From contig NZ_QJKB01000024.1 in NCBI RefSeq assembly GCF_003201815.1, positions 1 to 32,374 of the forward strand: a stretch of DNA of 32,374 bases, given 5' to 3'. The position numbers were made by a program, and so were the translations under genes. The stretch is from Undibacterium pigrum (GTDB lineage: Bacteria; Pseudomonadota; Gammaproteobacteria; Burkholderiales; Burkholderiaceae_D). Shown in pieces: positions 1 through 7,717 of this stretch; within the stretch, counting starts at the first letter, position 1, and each line of letters begins with the position of its first letter. The notes under the pieces were generated by a model. The model did no database searches, was not told the DNA's origin, and saw only the letters and a program-made list of their open reading frames with translations.

Positions 1-75
1 AGAAAGTTGATACATGTCGCTTTTGGGGTTTTGAAATCCGGAAAACCATTCGATGCTAGCTTGCATTTCGCTTGA
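1..75 (+). CDS. IS110-family transposase, C-terminal 24 codons (partial)
   Basis: Open from the window edge in frame 1 to the TGA at 73-75. The translated tail reads KLIHVAFGVLKSGKPFDASL, which resembles the C-terminal end of IS110/IS116/IS902 transposases (family recalled, not searched). These enzymes combine an N-terminal RuvC-like DEDD domain with a C-terminal serine-containing domain; only the extreme C-terminus is here, so no catalytic residue can be checked. An identical tail lies on the opposite strand at the other end of the window, so the genome carries at least two copies unless the window ends are an assembly artefact. Confidence 0.65.
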   Translation, partial: RKLIHVAFGVLKSGKPFDASLHFA

Positions 76-95
76 CTGGGATAACAGTATCTACG
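1..95 (+). mobile_element. IS110-family element, 3' terminal fragment
   Basis: The first 95 bases are a perfect inverted copy of the last 95 bases of the window; identity stops exactly after base 95. The fragment holds the 3' end of a transposase gene (stop at 73-75) followed by about 20 non-coding bases, which I take as the element's right end. The short 3' non-coding tail fits the IS110 group, where the longer non-coding segment lies upstream of the transposase; that part is outside the window. The rest of the element would lie to the left. Confidence 0.7.
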
Positions 96-155
96 GTCAC
101 TTTGTCAATTCTGTGCCTCTGTGGTGAAATTTGCATTCTCCGTCTAAGCCACAAA

Positions 156-752
156 CTACAAATACGGCAAAACATTCCTCATCGCCCGCTCCACATAGTC
201 TTCCTTCTCCCCCACCGGCGCAACATAATCGATGGCACTGGCCGCTGCCTCAGTATCCACCAGGCGGGCGATGACCCAGGCTGCCAGGTATTGTGATGCC
301 AGGCAGCCACCTGCAGTAGCGATATTGCCGCTGGCGTAGAAGGCCTGATTGAGCACATTGACACCTGCTGCCTGTACCCAGGGCTTGGTGGTCAGGTCGG
401 TGCAGGCTGGCACCTTGTCCAGCAAACCCAGTCTGGCGAGGATCAGTGCGCCTGAGCATTGCGCAGCCAGCAGTTGCCGTGCTGGGTCAAACTGCAATTG
501 TGCCATCAGGGCAGCGTCTTCAACCACTTCACGTGTGCGTGAACCGCTGCCGACGATGACGGCATCGGCGGTACAGGCTTCTTGCAGTGTTATCTGTGAC
601 TCCATCAGCACGCCATTCATGGACCGTATCTGCGCAGACGGGCCAGCAATCGATACGCGCCAGCCCGGCAGCTTGATACGATTCAAGATACCCAGGGCGA
701 TGAGTGAATCAAGTTCGTTAAAACCTTCAAAGCTGACAATAGCGATATGCAT
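156..752 (-). CDS. DJ-1/PfpI family protein
   Basis: A 198-residue cytoplasmic protein of the class I glutamine-amidotransferase-like DJ-1/PfpI superfamily. It has the beta-strand start MHIAIVSFEGF, an acidic residue near position 13-15 (FNELD) and the nucleophile-elbow cysteine Cys99 in AAQCSGALIL. This family includes isonitrile hydratases, chaperone-like proteins and regulators, so the reaction cannot be assigned. The ATG is preceded by a purine-rich GGAAAGGG ribosome-binding site. The gene is divergent from a MocR-type regulator less than 100 bases away, a common arrangement for DJ-1/PfpI genes, so that regulator is its likely controller (inference). Length is normal for the family. Confidence 0.85.
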   Translation of the reverse strand: MHIAIVSFEGFNELDSLIALGILNRIKLPGWRVSIAGPSAQIRSMNGVLMESQITLQEACTADAVIVGSGSRTREVVEDAALMAQLQFDPARQLLAAQCSGALILARLGLLDKVPACTDLTTKPWVQAAGVNVLNQAFYASGNIATAGGCLASQYLAAWVIARLVDTEAAASAIDYVAPVGEKEDYVERAMRNVLPYL

Positions 753-845
753 TTACTGCCCTTTCCATGTTGATGACATTGAGGATGAGGCATAATAGAA
801 GCACAATTCAATACAATCAAATAATTGTCATGGATACGCTTGCTC
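753..845. promoter_or_regulatory. Divergent promoter/operator region
   Basis: This 93-base gap separates the DJ-1/PfpI gene from the MocR gene and must carry both promoters. It contains a -10-like CATAAT at 791-796 in the forward direction and an inverted repeat, ACAATT (803-808) with AATTGT (823-828). The dyad is a candidate binding site for the MocR product, in the place where autoregulators usually bind. Neither promoter is strong by eye. Confidence 0.35.
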
Positions 846-2180
846 ATGGTACTCAACCGCTATAAAGGCCTGGTCGACAGCTTTGCCGCCGAGATACGCG
901 CTGGCCGCTTGTCGCCGGGCACGCGCCTGCCTACCCATCGCAAGCTGGCGGCAAAGCATGGCCTGGCCCTGGTCACCGCCAGCCGCGTCTATGCCGAGCT
1001 GGAAACCATGGGCCTGGTCAGTGGTGAAACCGGGCGCGGCACTTTTGTACGTGAAACTGCACTCTCCCCCAGCCTTGGCATAGACCAGCAAGCCACGGCG
1101 ACAGACATGGTGGACTTGAACTTCAACTACCCTTCCCTGCCGGGCCAGGCAGAACTATTGCGGGCAGGCTTGCGCCAACTGGCCAGCGCGGGCGATCTCG
1201 ATGCCTTGCTGCGCTACCAGCCACACGGCGGGCGGCAGCATGAACGGGCAGCAGTAGCACGCCACCTTACCAGCCGCGGCTTGCAGGTAGATGCAGAACA
1301 GCTGGTGCTGGTCAGCGGGGCCCAGCACGGCCTGGCTGTCACGGTGCAGGCTTTGTTCAAACCCGGTGATGTGGTGGCGGTGGATGCCTTGAGCTACCCT
1401 GGCTTCAAGGTCGCCGCAGAATCGCATGGCCTGGAACTGGTCCCCATCGCCATGCAGCAACATGGCCCGGACCTGCAGGCATTGCAACAGCTATGCCAGA
1501 GCAGGCGCGTCAAAGCCGTGTATGCCATGCCCACCATACACAATCCCCTGGGCCTGGTGATGAGCCTGACGTGGCGGCAAGAACTGGTGGCCATCGCCCG
1601 CCAGCATGGCTTGCTGATCATTGAAGATGCGGCCTATGCCTTTCTGGCAGAGCAGCCACCAGCACCGCTGGCGGCGCTGGCGCCGGAATTGACGGTATAT
1701 GTATCCGGCTTTTCCAAGAGCGTCTCTACCGGTCTCAGGGTGGGCTTTGTGGTGGCACCCATGCCGCTGGTGGCAAAGCTGGAACGCGCCATCCGCGCTA
1801 CTACCTGGAATACCCCCGCGCTGATGACTGCCCTGGTGTGCAACTGGCTGGAAGATGGCACGGTAAGCCGACTGGAACAAGAAAAGCGGCAAGATGCCAT
1901 GGCAAGGCAAGCCCTTGCGGGCGAAATATTCGCAGGCGACAACTACATCAGCCACCCCGCATCGTATTTCATCTGGCTGCCGCTACAGTCAGAAGTGCGC
2001 GCAGACCAGATCGCCATGGCACTGGAGCGCGAACATATCTCCGTCTCGACCGCGGCACCGTTTGCGACCACAGAGCAGGTGCCACATGCCATACGCCTGG
2101 CGCTGGGTTCTGTTGAACCGGATGTGCTCAAGCAGGCTCTGGAACAGGTGAGGGCAGTGATAGCGCGTTACACCTACTGA
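846..2180 (+). CDS. MocR/GntR-type regulator with aminotransferase domain
   Basis: A 444-residue MocR-type transcription factor. The N-terminal winged helix-turn-helix of the GntR family covers about residues 1-70 (LSPGTRLPTHRKLAAKHGL and TASRVYAELE). It is joined to a fold-type I, PLP-dependent aminotransferase-like domain with HNPLG (about 232-236), an IIEDAAY segment and the PLP-binding lysine in SGFSKSVSTGLRVGF (about Lys291). Such proteins usually sense PLP or an amino-compound and control a neighbouring gene; here that is the divergent DJ-1/PfpI gene. I chose the ATG at 846 because it places the wHTH at the usual distance from the N-terminus; an in-frame TTG at 825 would add seven residues. 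Confidence 0.9.
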   Translation: MVLNRYKGLVDSFAAEIRAGRLSPGTRLPTHRKLAAKHGLALVTASRVYAELETMGLVSGETGRGTFVRETALSPSLGIDQQATATDMVDLNFNYPSLPGQAELLRAGLRQLASAGDLDALLRYQPHGGRQHERAAVARHLTSRGLQVDAEQLVLVSGAQHGLAVTVQALFKPGDVVAVDALSYPGFKVAAESHGLELVPIAMQQHGPDLQALQQLCQSRRVKAVYAMPTIHNPLGLVMSLTWRQELVAIARQHGLLIIEDAAYAFLAEQPPAPLAALAPELTVYVSGFSKSVSTGLRVGFVVAPMPLVAKLERAIRATTWNTPALMTALVCNWLEDGTVSRLEQEKRQDAMARQALAGEIFAGDNYISHPASYFIWLPLQSEVRADQIAMALEREHISVSTAAPFATTEQVPHAIRLALGSVEPDVLKQALEQVRAVIARYTY

Positions 2181-2245
2181 CACTGGCTGGCACTGCGCTG
2201 CTGGCAACTACAGTTCCAACTACGGTTCCATCCACTGCGCCAGTA

Positions 2246-2998
2246 TCAGGACTTACTTTGCCGGCCCTGAAAACGGGCCTTCTCAAAAAACTGGGTACGC
2301 GCCGTGAGCAAAACATTTTTGCCCAGTCTGAGCAGTGCAGCTTCTGCATCAGTGTCTTCAGTCACATGCAAGGCACCAGAGGGCATCTGCACTTCCAGGG
2401 TATTTACCCTGATAGGGCCATCCAAAGCAAACATGGGCAAATAATTCTTGTCCATGCCCTGGCATTCCGAAGCCAGCTTGAGACGCCTGACTCTCAGGCT
2501 CTGCACATTGACTTTCTGTGCACACTCTTTCATGGACAATTGCAAATCCATTTCTGGCAAAGGTACCTGAGCTGAGATTTCTACACCTTCAACACCAGCA
2601 AATTCCAGTTGGCTGATTGATGTGGGCAGGCGAATCTCTATTCCACCGAAGGCAGATCGTGCTGGCATCACACCCCGCCCCAGATCAATTGTGGCGATAC
2701 CGTCGCTGAAATCTGCATTTACCGACAAGCCATTGTTTCCATTGTGGACTGTTACTTGCGAAACATCAGGATCAAAAACCACTCTGATGCCATCGGTACG
2801 AAAATTCGTCTCTGATTTCTTCAGCACCAATTTTCCTGCACCATCGACAGAAAATTGCTGGTCTGTTTTATGACTCGAAACAATATGCGCAAGCTGGCTC
2901 TTCTTCTGCTGTTTGAGCAAGGAATTGCCAGCAAAATACCAGATCACCGCAAGCAAGAACAGGCACACGCCCAGTTTGGGTAAGGCGCGGGATGTCAT
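2246..2998 (-). CDS. ABC-exporter accessory protein B (single TM, beta-rich ectodomain)
   Basis: A 250-residue protein with one N-terminal membrane segment (about residues 9-25, PKLGVCLFLLAVIWYFAG) and a long extracytoplasmic part rich in alternating hydrophobic residues. The pattern V-x-I/F-x-G/S repeated through the ectodomain recalls DUF2807-type head-GIN beta-helices, but this is only a resemblance. It is clearly homologous to the protein at 3841-4593, including the IEIRLP / VEIS tracts, two shared cysteines and the C-terminal FLEKARF motif. The ATG overlaps the stop of the upstream permease gene (ATGA), so translation is coupled. Last gene of the five-gene operon. Function unknown; probably a partner of the permease encoded just before it. 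Confidence 0.75.
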   Translation of the reverse strand: MTSRALPKLGVCLFLLAVIWYFAGNSLLKQQKKSQLAHIVSSHKTDQQFSVDGAGKLVLKKSETNFRTDGIRVVFDPDVSQVTVHNGNNGLSVNADFSDGIATIDLGRGVMPARSAFGGIEIRLPTSISQLEFAGVEGVEISAQVPLPEMDLQLSMKECAQKVNVQSLRVRRLKLASECQGMDKNYLPMFALDGPIRVNTLEVQMPSGALHVTEDTDAEAALLRLGKNVLLTARTQFFEKARFQGRQSKS

Positions 2999-3807
2999 GC
3001 AATCTCCCGTTCTTTGATGAAGAAATACAAGGCTGCCCACAGCAAGACTGGAACACCCAGCCACAGCCCTAGTGACAACAGGTATTCCATCATGCTGTAG
3101 TGCACAGCCTCATCACTGACAGAAGCGAATATGCCTAGTTGTGGCGAGGTTTCTGTCCAGATAGAAAGAACGAATAACAGAAACAGCACCAGCAAAGTTC
3201 GCAACACTGGCGAACGCTTGAAGTAGGCAGTGCCCGCTGCAATAAATGCCTGTGCTGCAGATAGCGTCATGAAGAACAGCATTTGCTCGTTCAAAATCGG
3301 TCTCGCATTGCCCGTTCCATCAACGACAAGGTCTGTGGTCAGGAAAGGGAAGTACAAACGAAAATCATAGAGACAAGTCTCGCAACTGCTCATCTTCACT
3401 ACCGCCTTCGCCAGCATCACTGCAGGATAATTCAGCAGCATGTACAACAAGGTATAGGCCAGCGGATAAAAGATGCTGATGACGAGAAAGGCCATCAGCC
3501 ATTTTTCAAAGACCGATGCCGGGCGCATCAGGGCAATCAGGCTTGCACCTGGATTGAGCTGGTATTTGAAATAACGGCCCGCAAAAATCAGGCCAGAAAA
3601 AAGCAGGCCCAGCATATACCAGAAGACCTGTCCCGATAATTGAAACTGCCTGAGCAAGGCATGGTGACCAGTGCCCAAAAAAATCACCATAAAGATCAAA
3701 TCCAGCATCGCCAGCACAGCAAAAAACCAGACATACTCACGCCGCTTCTCGGCCCAGTGGGCGTCCAGCAAACGGGAAAAACGGGTGGGATTAAAAAAAT
3801 TGTTCAT
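2995..3807 (-). CDS. ABC-2 type transporter permease B
   Basis: A 270-residue integral membrane protein with about six hydrophobic segments, consistent with an ABC-2 exporter permease lacking its own ATPase domain. It is a paralogue of the permease at 4590-5408: shared N-terminus MNNFFNP.RF.RLL.AHWAEKRREY, the motif MRPASVFEKWLMAFL and the loop C-E-T-C-x-YDFRxYFP. The CxxC loop falls between the third and fourth segments, predicted to face the periplasm. It starts 33 bases after the stop of accessory gene A and overlaps its own accessory gene by ATGA. The ATPase at 5405-6277 is the only one visible, so it probably energises both permeases or a heterodimer (inference). Confidence 0.8.
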   Translation of the reverse strand: MNNFFNPTRFSRLLDAHWAEKRREYVWFFAVLAMLDLIFMVIFLGTGHHALLRQFQLSGQVFWYMLGLLFSGLIFAGRYFKYQLNPGASLIALMRPASVFEKWLMAFLVISIFYPLAYTLLYMLLNYPAVMLAKAVVKMSSCETCLYDFRLYFPFLTTDLVVDGTGNARPILNEQMLFFMTLSAAQAFIAAGTAYFKRSPVLRTLLVLFLLFVLSIWTETSPQLGIFASVSDEAVHYSMMEYLLSLGLWLGVPVLLWAALYFFIKEREIA

Positions 3808-3840
3808 GTTTTTACCGCTTCAATCTGGATGCCATGTATC

Positions 3841-4593
3841 TCACTTTGCAACTGCTGTAAAACGCGCCTTCTCAAGAAATGCGCGACGCGCTGAGACAGT
3901 CACATCATTGCCTACATTCAGCAGGATTTGTTGTGGTAACAATTCAGCAGAAAAATCCAGGTGACCGTATGGCAGTATCACTTCCAGCTTTTCTACGCTG
4001 ATATGCTCAGCAAGATAAAAACTGGCAGCGCAACATTTTTCTTTGGACGGCACTTTGCAAATCGACACAAGTTTAAGCCGACCGACAACAAACTCTTTGA
4101 AACTTGTACGCACACGACAATCCGAAATCTCCAGCACCAGTTCAGCTGCGGGCGCTGGCAAGCGACCAGAAATCTCAACAGAGCTGCCACCGGCAATTTC
4201 CACCTTGCCAACTGTGGATGGCAGGCGGATTTCAGTTTTACTGGAATAGTCATGGTCTATCACTGGTATCTCAGCTTTGCGCAGGATGACATTGAGGACT
4301 CCATCACCAGACTGCATGCTGGTGGCCACCTGCAAATTCTCATTATTAATCGATACTTGCGAAATTGCAGGATCAAATATAAGCGCAAAGTGGGCCTTGT
4401 AACCATCCGGGACACTGATCAACACCCTGCCACTATTGCCTATATCTGCCTGCTGCTTAGCGACATGTTTATTTTTATAATAAGTAACTTTTTCTTTCTT
4501 CAAATGATCTATAAGGAAATTACCTGATAGATACCAGGTCACGGTAGCAATGAAAAGCCAGACACCGATTTTAGAAAAGTAACGGGCCATCAT
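3841..4593 (-). CDS. ABC-exporter accessory protein A (single TM, beta-rich ectodomain)
   Basis: A 250-residue single-pass protein: MMARYFSKIGVWLF leads into one membrane helix (about residues 10-27), then a periplasmic, beta-rich domain with TEIRLPS, VEIAGGSSVEISG and VEKLEVILPYGHLDFSAE, a pattern resembling DUF2807-like repeats. It is the paralogue of the protein at 2246-2998 and shares two cysteine positions with it (DCRV/ECAQ and SICK/SECQ); it also has an additional CC pair (KEKCCAAS). The ATG at 4593 overlaps the permease stop (ATGA); longer readings upstream would run into the permease gene. No known function; membership of the exporter operon is the only guide. Confidence 0.75.
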   Translation of the reverse strand: MMARYFSKIGVWLFIATVTWYLSGNFLIDHLKKEKVTYYKNKHVAKQQADIGNSGRVLISVPDGYKAHFALIFDPAISQVSINNENLQVATSMQSGDGVLNVILRKAEIPVIDHDYSSKTEIRLPSTVGKVEIAGGSSVEISGRLPAPAAELVLEISDCRVRTSFKEFVVGRLKLVSICKVPSKEKCCAASFYLAEHISVEKLEVILPYGHLDFSAELLPQQILLNVGNDVTVSARRAFLEKARFTAVAK

Positions 4594-5408
4594 GCAAGCT
4601 CCCGCTCTTTGATATGAAAGAATAAAACCGTCCATAACAACAGCGGCAAGCCCAGCCACATCGCGATTGAGACGATATATTCAAGCGCAGTGTGCTGTAT
4701 GGCATCCTCACCATAATACGTCGCAAAAATACCCAATTGCGGTGCCCAGCCCAGTCCCATGGAAATACAGAACAAGAGAAATGTCCCCAGCACCGTGCGC
4801 AAGACTGGCGAGCGTTTAAAAAATGCAGTGCCACCGGCAATATGCGCCTGCGCTGCTGACAGCAGTAAAAAGAAAAACACCTGGGACTTGAAAGAATTTT
4901 CTGGATTGTAGGCCCCGGTCTTTTCTATATCCGTCGTCAACAAGGGAAAATAAAAGCGAAAATCATAAGTACAGTTTTCACAGGCTGGCAAGGCAGACAC
5001 CATGGACTTGGCCAGTTGAACCGCAGGATAATTAAACAAGGTGTACAGCAGCGTATATACCAATGGATAAAAGATGCTGATGAACAGAAAAGCCATCAGC
5101 CATTTTTCAAAGACCGATGCCGGGCGCATCAGGGTGATCAGGCTGGTGCCGGGATTAAGCAGGGGCTGGAAATATCGTCCAGCGAAGATGAGAGCAGAAA
5201 AAAACAAACCCGTCATATACCATGTGGCTTGTCCCCTGAATTGAAATTCATTGAACGGCGAGTTGTCACTCTTTGCAAAAGAAAACACCATGGCGACCAG
5301 ATCCAGCATCACCAGCACGGCAACAAACCAGGCATACTCGCGCCGCTTCTCGGCCCAGTGCGCGCGCAGCAAGCGGCCAAAACGGATGGGATTAAAAAAA
5401 TTGTTCAT
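4590..5408 (-). CDS. ABC-2 type transporter permease A
   Basis: A 272-residue permease with six predicted transmembrane segments (about 24-45, 63-78, 100-126, 175-198, 205-226, 240-263). Between segments 3 and 4 lies PACENCTYDFRFYFPLLTTD; the CxxC and the YDFR.YFP.LTTD block are conserved in the second permease of this operon. Gene start and preceding ATPase stop share ATGA, so the two are co-translated. Part of the coding sequence (around 5092-5133) is nearly identical at DNA level to the paralogue, pointing to recent duplication or gene conversion. Substrate unknown. Confidence 0.8.
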   Translation of the reverse strand: MNNFFNPIRFGRLLRAHWAEKRREYAWFVAVLVMLDLVAMVFSFAKSDNSPFNEFQFRGQATWYMTGLFFSALIFAGRYFQPLLNPGTSLITLMRPASVFEKWLMAFLFISIFYPLVYTLLYTLFNYPAVQLAKSMVSALPACENCTYDFRFYFPLLTTDIEKTGAYNPENSFKSQVFFFLLLSAAQAHIAGGTAFFKRSPVLRTVLGTFLLFCISMGLGWAPQLGIFATYYGEDAIQHTALEYIVSIAMWLGLPLLLWTVLFFHIKERELA

Positions 5409-6277
5409 GATGATTGCTCAACATTGTTTACCGGTTCAAGCCGGGCACTGGCCACCGCATCGAGTACCCCCTGCTTATTCATGCTCAATGCCTTGTACAG
5501 CAATTCAAGACTGACCGTGCCTTGCTCTGCACTGCTATTGCGCGCTACATAAGCCCATTGATTGCCCAGAGACTCGCGATAAATAGCTCCTTCAGTATCT
5601 GCTTCTTTATCAGTCACGCCCAGGTGCAGGCTGCTTTGCAGGGTGTCCATGCTGGCAGACAAGGCAAGTTTGCCGTCGTCAACAAACAAGACATGGTTCA
5701 TCAGGCTTTCCAGATCATGCGCCTGATGAGTGCTGATGATGACCACGCGGTCTGCATGTTCTTTGCCGCTCAATATCTTTTTGAATTGTGAACGACCGAG
5801 TATGTCCAGACCATTGGTAGGCTCATCCATGAGCAATAAGGGTGTGTGAGTTGCCAGGGCAAAAGCGATCACCGCTTTTTTCTTTTGCCCCAGGCTCATG
5901 GCCGCAAAACCCTTGTCACGCGGGATTTCAAAAATCTCGGTATAGGCCAGAAAATCATTGCCAGAAAAGCGTGGATAAAATGGTGCATGGGTTTTATACA
6001 GCACCGCCAGGCTGATATCAGGAAGATGAAATTCTTCTGGCACGACATACACTTGTTCGAGGAATGCAGGCAAGCGCGCCGCAGGCCGGTAACCCAGTAC
6101 ATCCACCACGCCCTTATGCGGGAACAGCAAACCCGCCAGCACCTTCAACAGTGTCGACTTGCCGCTGCCATTACGGCCAAACAAGCCATACACGCCTGGC
6201 TGCGTCAGATGCAGCGAGAAATTCTCATAGACGCTCTTGCGTCCATATTCAAATTGTAGTTCTGTGACTTTGATCAT
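5405..6277 (-). CDS. ABC transporter ATP-binding protein
   Basis: A 290-residue cytoplasmic ATPase and the first gene of the five-gene exporter operon. Visible motifs are Walker A GRNGSGKST (residues 34-42), a variant signature MSLGQ (about 127-131), Walker B LLLMDEPTNGLD (about 147-158) and the switch His184 in STHQ. These are the features of the CcmA/NatA-like ATPases that drive ABC-2 exporters. A C-terminal extension of about 80 residues beyond the nucleotide-binding core (from about residue 210) has no motif I recognise. ATG at 6277 chosen; a TTG directly before it adds one residue. The stop codon overlaps the first permease start. Confidence 0.9.
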   Translation of the reverse strand: MIKVTELQFEYGRKSVYENFSLHLTQPGVYGLFGRNGSGKSTLLKVLAGLLFPHKGVVDVLGYRPAARLPAFLEQVYVVPEEFHLPDISLAVLYKTHAPFYPRFSGNDFLAYTEIFEIPRDKGFAAMSLGQKKKAVIAFALATHTPLLLMDEPTNGLDILGRSQFKKILSGKEHADRVVIISTHQAHDLESLMNHVLFVDDGKLALSASMDTLQSSLHLGVTDKEADTEGAIYRESLGNQWAYVARNSSAEQGTVSLELLYKALSMNKQGVLDAVASARLEPVNNVEQSS

Positions 6278-6617
6278 CAATTTTCTATAGATATGTGGGG
6301 AAACATCAAGAAATCAGGTACGTGGTTTCGCGCAGACGGGCTGACCGAAAAACCCTTGAAAGCCTGTCCACCATCATTTTTATCAGCACTCTCGTGAGCG
6401 CTAGACCCACGCAAGGAAAACCGAAGTTTATTACCATTCACGCCAAGTGTGAGGCTGAAAGCAGACATACGCAGACATGCTCATCGGGAAATAAAATACT
6501 GATGTATGTAATATGCGGCAAGAGCTCAGTTTAATTTTCGGTATGGGCGGTGACATGTGTACCATTACGAGATGCTAATCATACCTACCCGGACTGCAAG
6601 ACATCACGCAGCAACAA
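6278..6617. other. Intergenic region upstream of the ABC operon
   Basis: About 340 bases between the convergent-side end of the DUF1444-like gene and the start of the ABC operon. It must hold the operon promoter, but no clear -35/-10 pair stands out. A diverged REP hairpin lies at 6554-6588. The only open frames in it have no protein-like composition and no ribosome-binding site, so I call no gene. Confidence 0.5.
6554..6588. repeat. Diverged REP palindrome (same family as the 15-21 kb island)
   Basis: The 35 bases read CATGTGTACCATTACGAGAT then GCTAATCATACCTAC. They align end to end with the REP copy at 15243-15277 with a handful of mismatches, including the terminal CTAC (GTAG head on the other strand) and the ATTACG..GCTAAT palindrome. 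A solo copy almost 9 kb from the main cluster, lying between two genes. Confidence 0.7.
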
Positions 6618-7478
6618 CTATCTCAGGGCAAATGCTTTGAATGCTAATTGCTTATTGTCAGACAACTCCCAAACTTCTGTAGAAATTGGATTGGCTGCTT
6701 GCTGATATTCTTTGACAACTGTGCCAGACAACAAATTCATCAAATCACTCTTTTTGGAAAAAAGATAAACAAAATCATTTGCCGGTGCAACTGCATAGAC
6801 AGGCCAACCCAGTTCTTTCTCCACTTTGGATTTTAATTCTTGCGTCAAGATCAGCGAGGCCTTGTTAACGCTTCGTGTCTCTATGATACCGAGCTTTTGT
6901 CCATTGACTTCAGAAAAATTGATGTTGATCGACTTTGCAATTTTTTCCAAGTTTTCTATCGCCGTTTTCCATATGATTTCCGCTGGCACATTCAAACTCT
7001 TGATTTCACCTGCCGACAGTATATGTACCATGTTTGTTATCTGATCGTAGTAAGCAATCACGCCGACGGCATGCCGACTCAATCTTTTAACCATCGCACT
7101 GTTCACCCCCTTGGTTTCCATCGCCATGACATTGACAAAAATATGTTCTTTTACCTTGTCCCAGTCAGTGGACAACACAAAGGCAGGGCGCACGATACTG
7201 GCAACGAATTGCTTTACACTCTCTGCATTGCCATCCCTGGCAAAAGTTTTGTGGATATTACTTAGCGATACTCTTACGGTATTGCGCTTGATGCGCACAT
7301 CATAAAGATAAGGTTCAAGCTTGCTGAATGGAATCCCGCGCTGCTGCAGCTCACTCTCAAAAATAGATTCCGTCGTAGGCACCTCTTGCGTCTGCGCAGT
7401 AGCGGGAGCAGAAAAACCGGCAGCAACAACAAATGACGCAGCCGCGATGAAAGTCAGCAAAGGTTTAAGCAAGTTCAT
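6618..7478 (-). CDS. Secreted DUF1444/YtpQ-like protein
   Basis: A 286-residue protein with a signal peptide (MNLLKPLLTFIAAASFVVAAGFSAPATAQ, cleavage near residue 29), hence probably periplasmic. The mature part resembles DUF1444 (YtpQ-like): a central AENL-like segment (TAIENLEK), then SLILTQELKSKVEKELGWPVYAVAPANDFVYLFSK, in the order seen in that family; the similarity is from memory and moderate. DUF1444 proteins are usually cytoplasmic and of unknown function, so a secreted version would be unusual. The ATG at 7478 has a GGAAG ribosome-binding site; a longer in-frame reading upstream would destroy the signal peptide. Monocistronic by position. Confidence 0.6.
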   Translation of the reverse strand: MNLLKPLLTFIAAASFVVAAGFSAPATAQTQEVPTTESIFESELQQRGIPFSKLEPYLYDVRIKRNTVRVSLSNIHKTFARDGNAESVKQFVASIVRPAFVLSTDWDKVKEHIFVNVMAMETKGVNSAMVKRLSRHAVGVIAYYDQITNMVHILSAGEIKSLNVPAEIIWKTAIENLEKIAKSININFSEVNGQKLGIIETRSVNKASLILTQELKSKVEKELGWPVYAVAPANDFVYLFSKKSDLMNLLSGTVVKEYQQAANPISTEVWELSDNKQLAFKAFALR

Positions 7479-7589
7479 ATCTTCCCTGAAAAATTGATGG
7501 TTTGGCATTCGCATAGCCCAACCTAACATGACGCAATAATGGCAGCCGATGAGCCCCTGAAAACGCAAGAAGATCAAAGAATGGAATTA

Positions 7590-7617
7590 ATTATAACATT
7601 ACATAATTGCAATAATT
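7590..7617 (-). promoter_or_regulatory. Possible promoter of the DUF1444-like gene
   Basis: On the minus strand a perfect TATAAT lies at 7590-7595, about 110 bases before the start codon, in an AT-rich patch. The matching -35 position (GAATTA at 17-base spacing) is poor, so only the -10 is persuasive. Confidence 0.3.
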
Positions 7618-7717
7618 CATCTCACGCCGCCATCTTTTTCAACAAACATTTTAAAAGCTATGCATGCTCCTGCGGATGGCATACTTTGCGATGGGCAGAT
7701 CAATAGCAGGGTGGATG

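Noticed and set aside
349..795. Long plus-strand open frame opposite the DJ-1/PfpI gene
   Set aside because: It is antisense to a gene with a clear catalytic motif and ribosome-binding site, and its composition is Ser/Ala-rich shadow sequence.
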